From positions 342,050 through 406,049 of the forward strand of contig NZ_CDMK01000002.1 of the NCBI RefSeq assembly GCF_001283065.1: a stretch of 64,000 bases of DNA. The letters are read 5' to 3'. Below the pieces are notes generated by a model. The model worked only from the letters and a program-made list of their open reading frames with translations. It ran no database searches and was not told the DNA's origin. Source of the stretch: Helicobacter heilmannii. GTDB lineage: Bacteria > Campylobacterota > Campylobacteria > Campylobacterales > Helicobacteraceae. Every line of letters starts with the position of its first letter. The first letter of the stretch is position 1. Both the position numbers and the translations under genes were made by a program. Shown here one piece after another: positions 18,085-28,388 of the stretch.

Positions 18085-18617
18085 TCGACACGACCACAAT
18101 TTTATACTCTGTCCTTGTCCATTTAAAGGTCTTTTGGGCAAATGCCAGCCCCTTTGCCTTGGTGGTTTTTGGCATGCATTGTGCGTTTTTCTTGTGTTTT
18201 TATATCCCAGGGCTCTTGTTCCGGGGTCTTGTGTCCTCTTTTTTTTATATTTTAGCCACCTTATGTATCCTTGGTACACCCTTTACGGTACGCTATCTGC
18301 TTGAAGAGCAGCTTTTTAAAATCCAAACCGACATACGCGAAGCCTTTTCTCTCACCTACACCAATGCTTTTATGGCAAAGGTCCATGTCAAAAATGTCGG
18401 ACATTTAGCCATCAATCAGTGTATTTTGCGCCTAGATATTCTGCACCCATCATACAATAAGTTCCAAGAGTATCTGCACAAATGGGTGTTTGCACACACC
18501 TACACCCAAAGTTTTAAGGTACAAATCCCCCCCAAACAAGCTAAGGATTTGGTGATGGACATTGAAAATTACCCCTACAAACAAGCCCCCTTTAAACTCT
18601 CTGCAGATTGCTATTGA
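18081..18617 (+). CDS. membrane protein of the DUF2393 type, function unknown
   Basis: A 178-residue protein with two predicted membrane helices (about 22-42 and 46-68) and a C-terminal domain beginning with a TVRYLLEEQL amphipathic stretch. Strand patterns such as V.VKNVGHLAINQC resemble the immunoglobulin-like repeat of DUF2393. The ATGA overlap with the SPFH gene suggests it is a partner of that membrane ring. It corresponds in order to H. pylori HP0249. An in-frame T8 run lies near 18239. Confidence 0.7.
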   Translation: MIDTTTILYSVLVHLKVFWANASPFALVVFGMHCAFFLCFYIPGLLFRGLVSSFFYILATLCILGTPFTVRYLLEEQLFKIQTDIREAFSLTYTNAFMAKVHVKNVGHLAINQCILRLDILHPSYNKFQEYLHKWVFAHTYTQSFKVQIPPKQAKDLVMDIENYPYKQAPFKLSADCY

Positions 18618-18646
18618 TTGCTTTTTGCATTTTTACCAAAATTCGT

Positions 18647-18652
18647 TATAAT
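18647..18652 (+). promoter_or_regulatory. -10 element of fldA
   Basis: A perfect TATAAT 37 bases before the fldA start, with an AT-rich region upstream, in the gap after the DUF2393-type gene. It gives fldA its own strong promoter. Confidence 0.7.
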
Positions 18653-18688
18653 GGGCGGGTTTATTTTTAAAAAATGAAAAGGACGAAC

Positions 18689-19180
18689 ATGGCAGTTGGT
18701 ATTTTTTACGGCACAGACAGTGGGAACTCTGAGACCATCAGCAATAAAATCGCTGAAAAGCTAGGCGGGGTGAAAGTGTATGATGTGGCCAAAGCGTCTA
18801 AATCAGACTTTGATGGTTGTAGCTCTGTAGTTCTGGTCGCACCCACTGCAGGAGCTGGGGATTTGCAAAGTGACTGGGAGGAGTTTTTAGGTACTTTGAG
18901 CGATACGGATTTTGCCAACAAAACCATCGCTCTAGTGGGTCTTGGTGATCAAGACACCTACTCTGAAACCTTTGCTGAGGGCATTTTCCACATCTATGAA
19001 AAAGCCAAAGCTGGTAAGGTTGTGGGCTTCACTTCTACAGATGGTTACAATTTCGAGGCTTCTAGGTCTGTAGAGGGTGGTAAATTCGTGGGTCTCGTGC
19101 TCGATGAAGACAACCAGGACGACCTCACCGACAGCCGCATCGATGCTTGGATCGGTGAAGTGAAAGGGCAACTCTCGTAA
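18689..19180 (+). CDS. fldA: flavodoxin FldA
   Basis: FMN-binding electron carrier, 163 residues, the essential electron acceptor of pyruvate:flavodoxin oxidoreductase in Helicobacter. The phosphate-binding loop is GTDSGNSET near the N-terminus; [15 protein letters not shown] and [15 protein letters not shown] form the isoalloxazine loops. The second ATG at 18689 is chosen because AAAAGGACGAAC precedes it; the ATG at 18674 has no ribosome binding site. The sequence is very close to H. pylori FldA in the loop regions, including the alanine-containing TAGAG pocket typical of that species. Confidence 0.96.
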   Translation: MAVGIFYGTDSGNSETISNKIAEKLGGVKVYDVAKASKSDFDGCSSVVLVAPTAGAGDLQSDWEEFLGTLSDTDFANKTIALVGLGDQDTYSETFAEGIFHIYEKAKAGKVVGFTSTDGYNFEASRSVEGGKFVGLVLDEDNQDDLTDSRIDAWIGEVKGQLS

Positions 19181-19255
19181 TTCTTGCAAGTGGGGGGGAT
19201 TTATTCACTCTAAAAGCGTATACTACAGTTCCTAAACTTGTTGAAAGGAACTGAA

Positions 19256-19819
19256 GTGTTTCAAACACGCTTTTTACCCCCGACTTTGCTTTATTTGGTG
19301 ATTTTAGGTTTCTCGGCTTGCACCAGCACACACAAGAAAGATGTTTTTCTAGCCAATGTGCCCGCTTGGATGGTGGAGGACCGCAGTGCGTTTGTAACGC
19401 AGGGCATCGATAGCTCGCACATCATAGATGGGCAGATCGCCCGCTCAGAGAAAATCGCTAGGGAGCGGGCGCGTTTTCGAGTCGCCCAGCACATCGGCAA
19501 GCAAATTAAAGATGTGTTCAAACAAACCCAAAACGCCAATCAACGCCCCTTTGATGACAATATTTTTAAACAGATTGTCCAAGCCATCGCTGCCAGCCTA
19601 GATCAGGGAGTCCAGCTGGGCGAATACATCAACCCCAATAACCAAGAAGTTTTTATTTTGGTGCGCGTGGATGGCTACGATCGGGGCTTACTTGAAAAGA
19701 ATTTACTCGCCATCAAACCCATCCACACCAACACCATCAAAGCCCTGCAACAAGCAGTCCGCCAAGTCTTTAAGGATGCGATGAACTATGGAGATGTGAA
19801 AGTCCCCCAAAGCATGTAG
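19256..19819 (+). CDS. LPP20-family lipoprotein
   Basis: Exported lipoprotein of 187 residues from the GTG at 19256, which has AAAGGA eight bases upstream; a TTG at 19238 would place that site inside the gene. The signal peptide ends in a lipobox-like FSAC. The mature part contains a SEKIARERARFRVAQHIGKQI helix and EVFILVRVDGY strand typical of LPP20/FlgT-like domains (compare H. pylori HP1454-HP1457). A TATACT box sits at 19219-19224. It converges on the citrate carrier gene with one base between them. Confidence 0.8.
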   Translation: MFQTRFLPPTLLYLVILGFSACTSTHKKDVFLANVPAWMVEDRSAFVTQGIDSSHIIDGQIARSEKIARERARFRVAQHIGKQIKDVFKQTQNANQRPFDDNIFKQIVQAIAASLDQGVQLGEYINPNNQEVFILVRVDGYDRGLLEKNLLAIKPIHTNTIKALQQAVRQVFKDAMNYGDVKVPQSM

Positions 19820-19820
19820 T

Positions 19821-21422
19821 CTAAAACAACCCCAAGAGTTTGGCAAGGGCGAGCACCACTAAGGAGAGCCCCCAAAGCCAAAAGAAGCTGTAGGCGATGT
19901 GCCGCCCCATAGAAAGTTTAGCTAGCCCCAAACCTAGCCACAAGGCGGGCGCAAAGGGGGAGACAAAAGTCCCCACAATCGAACCGATGAGCATTGCATA
20001 GCCTGTCGCTTCCCCACTCACACCATAGGGAGCGGTGATGTGGGCGACTATGGGAAAAAGTGTGAAGTAATAGCCATTGGTGTCTAAGAGCAACTCAAAA
20101 GGCACGCCAAAAACTCCTGTGATGATGTGTAGGTGTTTAGTCGCAAAGTCGGGTAAGAGCAGGCTTAAATGTTGGGCTAAATCCACAAGCATGCCAGAGC
20201 CGCTTAAGATCCCAATATACACCCCGGCGGCAAGCAAGATCACCGCCATAGAGATGGCTTCAGGGGCGTATTCCTTCACCTTTGCCATGCGTTCTTTGGG
20301 GTTGGCGTAATTGATTAAAAGCACGGCACACAAGGCCAAGAGAAAGCAAAACTCAGGAGGCAAGATTTTAAGCATCACCGATCCCAAAGCAATCAGGGCG
20401 GTTACGACATTGATCCAAAAAAAGCGAGGGTGATCCAATGTCTGCACACCTAAACCCCCCTGCACTTCTAGCCCCGCCTTCACAATGCGCCGCTTTTCTT
20501 TAAAGCCTAGAAACACCGCCATGAGCAGAATACATGCAAAGCCAAGCAGCTGCACCTTGATCAAGGGGGTGTAGAGCGCACTCACATCTGTGCCTAGCAC
20601 GCTGGCGATACGCCCAAGCGGCCCACCCCAAGGGAGCATGTTTGCCACGCCCGCACTGGCGGCTACGAGCAGTAGGAGCAAATAAGGGTTCATGTTTAAG
20701 CGTTTATAAATGGGCAAGAGCGGAGGGATCACCACTAAAAAGGTGCTTGCCCCAGAGCCATCCAAGTGGGCGATCATCGCAATGAGGCATGTCCCCACAC
20801 ACACCGCCACTACACTGCCTTGACTGAGTTTAATCAGCGCATTGATGAGCGGATTAAACACCCCCACATCGTTTAAAACCCCAAAGAACAAGATTGCAAA
20901 GATGAACATGATCGCGATGTGCGCTACCTTAGCGATGCCCTGTTTGAAGTAGCGCACCAACTCTTGCATATGGTCTTTAAAGGTGTAGAGGGCGTTGTGC
21001 TTGGCAAAGAGCGGAGCTAAATTCTCCTCAATGTGTTTGGCATTAGGATAAAGGGCTGCTGCGCCGGCTAGATAAAATTTTTCCACTTGCGCTTTAGAGA
21101 GTGGGGGGTAGTCCTTCATTTTGGGCTTGAAACCCAGCGCCACATTGCCCGCTTTTCTAAAGGCGTGGCGCAAATGCCCATCTGGTGGATCAAAACCATT
21201 ATCTTTAGCAAGGTGCTTTAAAAAGTGCTTTTCATTGGAGTGGCTGAGCATATAAGCGTAATTCTTAGGCACTACAGGCTGGAAGATTAGGGCAGAAGTG
21301 AGCCAAAAGCCAAACAATCCGCCTAAGGGTACGAGGGTTAAAGCCACCATTGGCGAGAGTTTATCGGTCAAAAGCAAGGCGATCAATGAAGCGATGATGA
21401 GAATGGCAAAAACGGTGAGCAT
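19821..21422 (-). CDS. CitMHS-family citrate-metal:proton symporter with a loop insert
   Basis: A 533-residue inner-membrane carrier. The N-terminal helices (1-45), the family segment IAHIAIMFIFAILFFGVLNDVGVFNPLI, the IAHLDGSGASTFLVVIPPLLPIY motif and NMLPWGGPLGR identify a CitM-type divalent-metal-citrate transporter. Between helix 2 and the FKQGIAKVAHI segment lies an extra hydrophilic stretch of about 110 residues (about 50-160) not usual in the family. It is downstream of napH by about 29 bases on the same strand and may be cotranscribed. It has an RBS of GGAGG. Confidence 0.85.
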   Translation of the reverse strand: MLTVFAILIIASLIALLLTDKLSPMVALTLVPLGGLFGFWLTSALIFQPVVPKNYAYMLSHSNEKHFLKHLAKDNGFDPPDGHLRHAFRKAGNVALGFKPKMKDYPPLSKAQVEKFYLAGAAALYPNAKHIEENLAPLFAKHNALYTFKDHMQELVRYFKQGIAKVAHIAIMFIFAILFFGVLNDVGVFNPLINALIKLSQGSVVAVCVGTCLIAMIAHLDGSGASTFLVVIPPLLPIYKRLNMNPYLLLLLVAASAGVANMLPWGGPLGRIASVLGTDVSALYTPLIKVQLLGFACILLMAVFLGFKEKRRIVKAGLEVQGGLGVQTLDHPRFFWINVVTALIALGSVMLKILPPEFCFLLALCAVLLINYANPKERMAKVKEYAPEAISMAVILLAAGVYIGILSGSGMLVDLAQHLSLLLPDFATKHLHIITGVFGVPFELLLDTNGYYFTLFPIVAHITAPYGVSGEATGYAMLIGSIVGTFVSPFAPALWLGLGLAKLSMGRHIAYSFFWLWGLSLVVLALAKLLGLF

Positions 21423-21451
21423 GGCTTTTATCCTCCAAAGCGATAAAAGCT

Positions 21452-22246
21452 CTAGTCTAGGTCCTTTTTCTTAAAACTTCCTTTCAAGTCCAAAATGCTA
21501 AACCCCAACGCATCGTCCTCGCACACCTCAATGCACCGCCCGCAACGGGTGCACTCCCCCGAATTGACCGACACGCTTTTAAGCCCCACCATCCACAGCA
21601 CCTGCCGTTCGGGGCAAATATCCCAACACAGTTCGCACTTGGTGCAACGCATCGCGTCATGCTTGACCTTTAAGAGCGCATAGCGGCTGGTGAGTGCGTA
21701 AAATGCCCCCAAGGGGCAGAGTTTGGAGCAAATGATTTTATCACCCAAAAACGCATCCACGCAAAAGAGCAACAACGCCACAATGAGCCACGAAGCTGTG
21801 CCCAAAATAATCCCCCTTTGCACCACCCCGATGAAAGACACACTCTCAAAGGCGGGTGTGGCAAGCACAAAGGAGAGGATCAAACTTAGGATTAAAAGGA
21901 CATAGCGTAAATTCTTAGGCAAGCCCAAATGCACGCCCCTAAACTCTAATTTACGCCTCACCCACGCGGCAAAATCCACGATCATATTCACCGGGCACAC
22001 CCACGCACAAAACGCCCGTCCCAAAAACAAGCCATAAACACACAGCACCAAGAGAGCTCCCAAGAGCGCGGTGATCTCAACATGCAGACTGGCTAAAAAC
22101 ACTTGTAAGGCTGCAAAGGGATCGCTTAAAGGGATCGTGTTGAATAATCTAGACGCGCTCAAATTGCCCTTGAGTATCCATGTATTGGCGGCAAACAAGA
22201 CTAAAATTCCGCATTGTACGAGTCGTCTTAGGATTAAATAGCGCAT
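21452..22246 (-). CDS. napH: quinol dehydrogenase membrane component NapH
   Basis: Membrane quinol dehydrogenase of the periplasmic nitrate reductase, passing electrons from menaquinol to NapG. About 264 residues from the ATG at 22246 (TGATG overlap with the napG stop). Four membrane helices, two CxxxCP sites (CAWVCPVNMI and CSKLCPLGAF) near the membrane and two C-terminal [4Fe-4S] motifs (CTKCELCWDICP and CTRCGRCIEVCED). The order nap-A-G-H is standard for Campylobacterota. Confidence 0.94.
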   Translation of the reverse strand: MRYLILRRLVQCGILVLFAANTWILKGNLSASRLFNTIPLSDPFAALQVFLASLHVEITALLGALLVLCVYGLFLGRAFCAWVCPVNMIVDFAAWVRRKLEFRGVHLGLPKNLRYVLLILSLILSFVLATPAFESVSFIGVVQRGIILGTASWLIVALLLFCVDAFLGDKIICSKLCPLGAFYALTSRYALLKVKHDAMRCTKCELCWDICPERQVLWMVGLKSVSVNSGECTRCGRCIEVCEDDALGFSILDLKGSFKKKDLD

Positions 22247-22995
22247 CAAAGCCCATTATTCAGGTAGTCTAGGGGGTTGTCTGTTTTGGGATTTAGGGTG
22301 TTGGGTTTTGCGTCTTTTACCCGCTCTTGATCCTTGGCATCCCACCCCTTGACATAGTGATTCCCCACTTTACCGCTCACAAACGCCACGGGCAAAACCC
22401 GAATCGCCGGCTCTTTGGTGATGCATGCCCGCTCACACAGCCCACAGCCCACGCACACATCGTTTTGGACCATGGGCAACATATAGGCGTGTTTGCCCGT
22501 GCGCTCGTTATGTTTGTTTTCTAGCTTGATCGCCCGATCGATTAGGGGGCAAACGCGGTAACACACATCGCAACGAATCCCCCAAAACGCCACGCAAGAG
22601 ACCGGATCGACCACCGCTACACCCATTTTAAGCGATCCCACGCCTTGATTTTTCTCTAAATGCCTTTTATCAAGGGCATCTGTGGGGCAAGCCTTGATAC
22701 ATGGAATGTCGGGGCAGAGGTAGCAAGGGACTTTGCGGGCCTCAAAAAAAGGCGTACCCACTCTAGCGTGGTCTAGCAAAGTGGCAAGTTTTAGGGTGTG
22801 GTAGGGACAATCGCGCACACACAGCCCACAGCGGATACACAAACTCAAAAAGCGTTCTTCATCCTCAGCCCCCGGGGGTCTTAAGCTGTAGCGGTCTTGC
22901 TTCTTGGCTTTCAGCATTGCCCCCAAAAAAGCCCCCCCACTGCCACACAGCAAAGCCCCCTTAAGGGCTGTTTGTAAAAACGCCCGTCTTTGCAT
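22246..22995 (-). CDS. napG: ferredoxin-type quinol dehydrogenase component NapG
   Basis: Periplasmic iron-sulfur protein, 249 residues. It has a short Tat-like N-terminus (QRRAFLQTALKGALLCG) and four [4Fe-4S] cluster motifs: CIRCGLCVRDCP, CYLCPDIPCIKACP, CDVCYRVCP and CVGCGLCERAC. It links NapH to NapA. The ATG follows the napA stop directly (TAGATG) with AAGGC as ribosome binding site, so the two are tightly coupled. Confidence 0.94.
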   Translation of the reverse strand: MQRRAFLQTALKGALLCGSGGAFLGAMLKAKKQDRYSLRPPGAEDEERFLSLCIRCGLCVRDCPYHTLKLATLLDHARVGTPFFEARKVPCYLCPDIPCIKACPTDALDKRHLEKNQGVGSLKMGVAVVDPVSCVAFWGIRCDVCYRVCPLIDRAIKLENKHNERTGKHAYMLPMVQNDVCVGCGLCERACITKEPAIRVLPVAFVSGKVGNHYVKGWDAKDQERVKDAKPNTLNPKTDNPLDYLNNGL

Positions 22996-25818
22996 CTATG
23001 CCTTGGTGATTTTCACCGCGCATTTTTTATAGTCGGTTTGCTTAGAAATGGGGCAAGTCGCGTCCAAACAAACCTTGTTGATGAACACATTTTCATCAAA
23101 CCAAGGCACATAGACAAGCCCCATAGGGGGTTTATTGCGTCCACGCATATCCACCCGTGCTTTTACACTGCCTCGGCGTGATTCGATCCACACCGCATCG
23201 CCTTGGTTTAGACCTAATTTTTTGCCATCCTCCTCGTTCATGTAGCACAACGCTTCGGGCACGGCTCTAAAGAGCTCAGGCACACGCATGGTCATCGTAC
23301 CGCTGTGCCAATGCTCTAAAACCCGCCCCGTAGCCAGCCAAAAGGGGTATTCTTCGCTGGGGCGCTCAGGGGCTTTCATAAAGGGTCTAAAGAAAATCTT
23401 AGCCTTGTTGGCTAGGCTTTTGGCCTCTGTGCCCTGTGGGCCTCTTAAATCCCCGCTCACCAGCTTTTTACCCGCCTTACCATAGAAGGCAAAATCCCCA
23501 TTGGGGGCGGCTTTTTTAGCGTAAGGGTCGTACTTGGTGTTGAAACGCCAGAGGGTTTCTTTGCCATTGACCACCGGCCATCTTAAGCCCCGTGCTCTGT
23601 GGTAGTCATCAAAGTAGGCCAAATCATGCCCGTGCCCCTTGCCGAATTTGCGGTACTCCTCCCATAAATATTTTTGGATGAAGAAGCCATAACCTCTAAA
23701 GGGCTTGCCATCGCTGCCAATGACATGGCGTCTGTCCCCAAATACCTCAGAGTTAGGTGCACCCCTACCGATAGGGTCGCTGGCTAAAAACTTACGGCTG
23801 AAGCGGTTGTCAAAGAGCACATGGTAGAGCGTGTCGTTGTCCTTGTAGCCCATTTTACGCGCCTCAGCCAAGACATTAGGCAAGGTGAGCTTGTCATCGA
23901 TTTTATGCTCGCCCCAAACTTCTTTGAGTTTAAAGCGTTTGGCAAACTCTAAAATCTGCCAAGTGTCGCTCATGGCTGAGCCCACGGGTGTAACTTGTTG
24001 TTTCCAGTGTTGTGTGCGCCGCTCGGCATTGCCATACGCCCCCCATTTTTCATAAATCATCGCCGTGGGCAAGATCAAATCCGCCACTTTTGCACTGATC
24101 CCCGGATAACAATCGCTCACCACGATGAAATTGTCCATTTCTCTAGCCGCCTTGATCCAGTGGTTGGCATTCGCGGTGTTTTGCCAAGGGTTATTCACCT
24201 GCACCCAAATAAACTTCACCTTGCCATCCTCTAAGGCGCGCATCATTGTCAAGAAAGGGTAGCCGGGCTTGGGGTTGATCGTGCCCTTAGGCAAGTGCCA
24301 AAGTTTTTCGGCGATTTTGACATGCTCGGGGTTGTTCACGACCATATCTGCGGGCAAGCGGTGGCTAAATGTCCCCACCTCTCTAGCCGTGCCACATGCG
24401 CTGGGCTGGCCGGTGAGTGAGAACGCCCCACAGCCCGGCTTAGCCTGCTTGCCTAATAAGAAATGCACCATATAAGCCTGCTCATTCACCCAAGAACCCC
24501 TTGTGTGTTGGTTAAAGCCCATCGTCCAAAAGCTCACCACTTTGCGGTCTTTCTCAATGTAGAGTTTAGCCAAGTGCTGTAATTTATGCTTAAAGCTCTC
24601 CATCGACTCGTTGCGATCGCCCTTAGCCACTTTGGCGACATAGTCTAGGGTGTAGGGTTCTAGGGCTTCTTTAAACTGGGCAAAGGTGATTTGCCAGTGT
24701 TTGCCCGCTTGTTTTTGGTGCTCCATTTTGAACACTTCACCTGCTTTCACACCTAAGTGTTTAAGCGCAATCGCTTCATCCTCATCTAGGGTGATGGCGT
24801 TTTGTTTGGCGACGGTGTCCTTTTCGCTCGCTTTAAAGCCGTGGTGGTTGGGATCGGAGCGCATGCCATAGCCAATGTCGGCGTATCCGGTGGCAAACAC
24901 AATATGATCATCTAAGAATTTTTGGTCGATCGCCTCGGGGTGGTTATAGACGATCTCTCTGGCAATGTAATTCCAAATGGCTAAATCCGTGTTTGGCGTG
25001 AAGATGATCTCTACATCCGCCACGCTGGAGGTGCGGTTAGAAAAAGTGGTGAGATTGACAACCCTGACTTTATCGGGGCTGTTTAATTTGCGATCGCTCA
25101 CCCTAGACCATAAAATGGGGTGCATTTCTGCCATGTTTGCCCCCCAAGTGATGATGGTGTCCGTGGCTTCGATGTCGTCATAGCACCCACTGGGCTCGTC
25201 GATTCCAAAGGTTTGCATGAATCCGGCAGCCGCGCTTGCCATGCAGTGGCGGGCGTTGGGATCGATGTTGTTGCCCCTAAAGCCGGCTTTCATCAATTTA
25301 AGGGCGGCATAGCCCTCTAGGATCGTCCATTGCCCGCTGCCAAAGACCCCCACCCCCGTGGGCCCCATTTCTTTATAATATTTTTTAAACTGCTTTTCCA
25401 TTTCATCAAAGGCGCGTTTCCAAGAAACTTGTTTAAACTTGCCTTTTTTGTCAAATTCGCCTTTTTCATTGACCCTTAAAAGGGGCTCTACGAGGCGATC
25501 CGCCCCATACATGATTTTGGCATTGAAGTAGCCCTTAATGCAGTTGAGCCCCTTATTGACGGGGGCTAGTGGATCGCCCTTTGTGGCGACAATTTTATCG
25601 TCCTTCGTGGCGACCATGATCCCACAGCCCGTACCACAAAAACGACACACAGCTTTGTCCCATTTCCAACCTTCTTGGGCACGTTCAGCCTTAGCTTGTA
25701 AGGCGGGGGGGGCAAGTAGCCCAGCACTGCCCATCGCAGAGGCTAAGGCGGCTGATTTTAAAAACTCTCGGCGGCTCTCATTTTGGGGGGTTACATGTTC
25801 TGAGGGATTTGTTGTCAT
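22996..25818 (-). CDS. napA: periplasmic nitrate reductase catalytic subunit NapA
   Basis: Molybdopterin (bis-MGD) nitrate reductase, 940 residues from the ATG at 25818, which has AAAGGA six bases upstream; a longer frame from 25848 is rejected because it starts within the promoter region. Tat signal SRREFLK near residue 16. N-terminal [4Fe-4S] motif C-x2-C-x3-C-x27-C. The molybdenum cysteine is in [12 protein letters not shown], and the C-terminal MGD-binding domain ends in SKQTDYK. It reduces nitrate to nitrite in the periplasm. NapB, NapD, NapF and NapL genes are not present at this locus. Confidence 0.96.
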   Translation of the reverse strand: MTTNPSEHVTPQNESRREFLKSAALASAMGSAGLLAPPALQAKAERAQEGWKWDKAVCRFCGTGCGIMVATKDDKIVATKGDPLAPVNKGLNCIKGYFNAKIMYGADRLVEPLLRVNEKGEFDKKGKFKQVSWKRAFDEMEKQFKKYYKEMGPTGVGVFGSGQWTILEGYAALKLMKAGFRGNNIDPNARHCMASAAAGFMQTFGIDEPSGCYDDIEATDTIITWGANMAEMHPILWSRVSDRKLNSPDKVRVVNLTTFSNRTSSVADVEIIFTPNTDLAIWNYIAREIVYNHPEAIDQKFLDDHIVFATGYADIGYGMRSDPNHHGFKASEKDTVAKQNAITLDEDEAIALKHLGVKAGEVFKMEHQKQAGKHWQITFAQFKEALEPYTLDYVAKVAKGDRNESMESFKHKLQHLAKLYIEKDRKVVSFWTMGFNQHTRGSWVNEQAYMVHFLLGKQAKPGCGAFSLTGQPSACGTAREVGTFSHRLPADMVVNNPEHVKIAEKLWHLPKGTINPKPGYPFLTMMRALEDGKVKFIWVQVNNPWQNTANANHWIKAAREMDNFIVVSDCYPGISAKVADLILPTAMIYEKWGAYGNAERRTQHWKQQVTPVGSAMSDTWQILEFAKRFKLKEVWGEHKIDDKLTLPNVLAEARKMGYKDNDTLYHVLFDNRFSRKFLASDPIGRGAPNSEVFGDRRHVIGSDGKPFRGYGFFIQKYLWEEYRKFGKGHGHDLAYFDDYHRARGLRWPVVNGKETLWRFNTKYDPYAKKAAPNGDFAFYGKAGKKLVSGDLRGPQGTEAKSLANKAKIFFRPFMKAPERPSEEYPFWLATGRVLEHWHSGTMTMRVPELFRAVPEALCYMNEEDGKKLGLNQGDAVWIESRRGSVKARVDMRGRNKPPMGLVYVPWFDENVFINKVCLDATCPISKQTDYKKCAVKITKA

Positions 25819-25846
25819 GGACTGTCCTTTGTACTTTTGTAGAGAC

Positions 25847-25852
25847 ATTATA
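25847..25852 (-). promoter_or_regulatory. -10 element of the nap operon
   Basis: On the minus strand CACTATAATG contains a perfect TATAAT about 30 bases before the napA start. It sits in the divergent region shared with the PAP2 gene. I see no clear FNR-type or NssR-type operator. Confidence 0.6.
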
Positions 25853-25966
25853 GTGGAATTTATGCGTTTTTAGGGCAAATGTTGGGTAAATGGCCGGGGC
25901 TTATGGCTATTTTTTATCAATTTTTAGTTATCATTGCCCTTTATAACTAGGGTATGGAGATACTAC

Positions 25967-26659
25967 ATGGCAACTCCCTATGGAGGGTTAATGGGCGCAA
26001 GAGGCCGGCAAAAATCTACGGTTAAGTTGTTGTGGATTTTGGGAATAATTTTCTTCATGCTGCTGGGCTTAGATACTCTTGGGGTCGTCCAAAAACAAGA
26101 CTGGATACAAAGTTTGGATGCCTTTTTCATTGGTGTGATCCGCACTCCTGCCCCCACTCAAGGGATTTGGTTAAAATTTGTGCTTGTGAGCACTTGGTTT
26201 GCCCAATCTAAACTCACCACGCCTATAGCTCTACTCATCGCCGCTTGGTGGGTGTTTCAAAAGCGCACCGCTCTAGGGGTTTGGTTTTTTAGCACCGTGT
26301 TTGTGGGGGAGGTGGCGCTTAAGGGGCTAAAGCAGCTCGTGGCACGCCCACGCCCAGCCACTAATGGAGAGCTGTATTTGGCGCATGGCTTTAGTTTTCC
26401 CAGCGGACACGCTCTAGCGGCTGCGCTCTTTTACGGCTTGTTCGCGTTTTTGCTGTGTAGCTCTAGGGCAAGTTTGGGGGCAAAAGTGGGGGGCTTTGTG
26501 CTCTTATTTTTGTGGATTTTTTTAATGATGTATGATCGAGTGTATTTGGGGGTGCATTACCCCACGGATGTACTCGGAGGGTTTTGCTTGGGGCTGGGTT
26601 TTGTGTGTTGCTCTATGGGGTTCTACCTTGGCTCTTTAAAACAAAACGGGCGCAGTTGA
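25967..26659 (+). CDS. PAP2-family membrane phosphatase
   Basis: Membrane phosphatase of the PAP2/LpxE-LpxF superfamily, about 230 residues from the ATG at 25967 (GGAGA upstream; a TTG at 25934 is possible). The three catalytic motifs are present: KGLKQLVARPRP, FPSGHALAAA and YDRVYLGVHYPTD. About six membrane helices. Substrates could be undecaprenyl pyrophosphate, phosphatidylglycerophosphate or lipid A phosphate; none can be chosen from sequence. It is placed directly before fliF as HP0350 is in H. pylori. Confidence 0.88.
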   Translation: MATPYGGLMGARGRQKSTVKLLWILGIIFFMLLGLDTLGVVQKQDWIQSLDAFFIGVIRTPAPTQGIWLKFVLVSTWFAQSKLTTPIALLIAAWWVFQKRTALGVWFFSTVFVGEVALKGLKQLVARPRPATNGELYLAHGFSFPSGHALAAALFYGLFAFLLCSSRASLGAKVGGFVLLFLWIFLMMYDRVYLGVHYPTDVLGGFCLGLGFVCCSMGFYLGSLKQNGRS

Positions 26660-26687
26660 TGGCTTTTGATTGCTTTTAGGATAGTTC

Positions 26688-28388
26688 GTGGATTTTAAGG
26701 GCTTATTACAACAAATTATCCGTCTTTTTTCAAGGCTCAATAGGGCACAAAAGATCACCATCGCCATAGCGGTGGCGTTGATTGTTGCCTTTTTGGTGTT
26801 TTTGTTGGTTTACCCCACCAAAGATCGGGGGGATTTGAGCGGGTATGGGGTACTCTTTGAGGGCATGGATGCTAGCGACAATGCGCTGATTTTACAGCAT
26901 CTACAACAAAAGCATATCCCCTATAAAATCCCCAAAGATGACACTATTTTAATCCCCAAAGAAAAGGTCTATGAAGAACGCATCACCCTAGCCTCTCAGG
27001 GTATCCCAAAGACCAGCAAGGTGGGCTACGAAATTTTTGATGTGAAAGACTTTGGGGCAACCGACTTTGACCAAAACATCAAATACATCCGTGCCATCGA
27101 GGGGGAATTAAGCCGCACCATTGAAAGCCTAACCCCCATTGAAAAGGCGGATGTGCACATCGCGATCCCCAAAGATAGCGTGTTTGTGAGCCGTGAGATT
27201 CCTCCCACGGCTTCAGTGATGCTTAAAATCAAGTCCAACATGCGCTTGTTGCCTAAACAAATTTTAGGCATCAAAAATCTAATTGCTGCCTCTGTACCTA
27301 AACTCACGGTGGAAAATGTCAAGCTGGTCAATGAAAACGGCGAGCCTTTGGGTGAAAATGACGAGCTAGACACGACTAGAGAGCTTGCTCAAGCTCAACT
27401 GCACTACAAACAAAACTTTGAAAATATCCTAGAAAGCAAAATTGCCAACATCCTAGCCCCCATTGTGGGCGGGCGTGACAAGGTCGTGGCGAAGGTGAGT
27501 GCGGAGTTTGACTTCAGCCAAAAGAAAAGCACCAAAGAAACCTTTGACCCCAACAATGTCGTGCGCAGCGAGCAGACCATGGAGGAAAAAAAAGAGGGCT
27601 TGCCCAAAAAGCAGGTGGGTGGTGTGCCAGGGGTGGTCAGCAATATCGGGCCTGTGCAGGGCTTGAATAGCTCAGAGAAAGAGAAATACGAGAAGTCCAC
27701 CAACACCACCAACTACGAAGTGGGTAAGACTGTAAGTGAGATCAAAGGCGAATTTGGGGTTCTAACCCGCCTTAATGCCGCGGTGGTGGTGGATGGCAAG
27801 TACCAAAAAGTAGATAAAAACGGCAAAGAGAGCATCGAATATGTCGCCTTAAGTGCCGATGAAATGGAGAAAATCAATGCCTTAGTCAAGCAAGCGATCG
27901 GCTACAGTCAAGCTAGAGGCGATGCTGTAACAGTGAGCAATTTTGAGTTCAATGGCAAGTCCGAAAAATATGTCCCCATGTCCACCTACGAGAAGATCGT
28001 AGCGACCACTGAGAAGGTCCTAGGACCCTTCTCCTCTTTACTCAAATATCTCATTGTGGGCTTGGTGCTCTATGTCTTTTATAAAAGAGTCATCACTCCC
28101 TTCAGCCAGCGCATGCTGGAGATCCATCCCGATGAGGAGGAAAAAGTCCAGTCCCTCTTTGCCATGGACGAGGATGATGATGAAGAAATTGACCGTTTTG
28201 GAGAAATGCGTAAAAAAGTAGAGGATCAGTTGGGGCTTAGCGCGAGCTTTAACGAAGAGGATGTTAAGTATGATATTATGCTTGAGAGGGTGCGCAACTC
28301 TATTAAAGAGAAACCCGAAGAAATCGCATCTTTATTCAAACTCTTGATCAAGGATGAGGTTGCGATCACCAACACCAAAGGCAATTGA
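26688..28388 (+). CDS. fliF: flagellar MS-ring protein FliF
   Basis: Inner-membrane MS-ring of the flagellar basal body and housing of the export apparatus. 566 residues from a GTG with AGGATAG upstream. Membrane helix at about 27-48, YscJ/FliF ring domain (GYEIFDVKDFGATDFDQNIKYIRAIEGEL), second helix near 440-465 and a C-terminal acidic cytoplasmic tail (EEKVQSLFAMDEDDDEE) that binds FliG. Its TGA overlaps the fliG start. First of the fliF-fliG-fliH-dxs transcription unit. Confidence 0.97.
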   Translation: MDFKGLLQQIIRLFSRLNRAQKITIAIAVALIVAFLVFLLVYPTKDRGDLSGYGVLFEGMDASDNALILQHLQQKHIPYKIPKDDTILIPKEKVYEERITLASQGIPKTSKVGYEIFDVKDFGATDFDQNIKYIRAIEGELSRTIESLTPIEKADVHIAIPKDSVFVSREIPPTASVMLKIKSNMRLLPKQILGIKNLIAASVPKLTVENVKLVNENGEPLGENDELDTTRELAQAQLHYKQNFENILESKIANILAPIVGGRDKVVAKVSAEFDFSQKKSTKETFDPNNVVRSEQTMEEKKEGLPKKQVGGVPGVVSNIGPVQGLNSSEKEKYEKSTNTTNYEVGKTVSEIKGEFGVLTRLNAAVVVDGKYQKVDKNGKESIEYVALSADEMEKINALVKQAIGYSQARGDAVTVSNFEFNGKSEKYVPMSTYEKIVATTEKVLGPFSSLLKYLIVGLVLYVFYKRVITPFSQRMLEIHPDEEEKVQSLFAMDEDDDEEIDRFGEMRKKVEDQLGLSASFNEEDVKYDIMLERVRNSIKEKPEEIASLFKLLIKDEVAITNTKGN

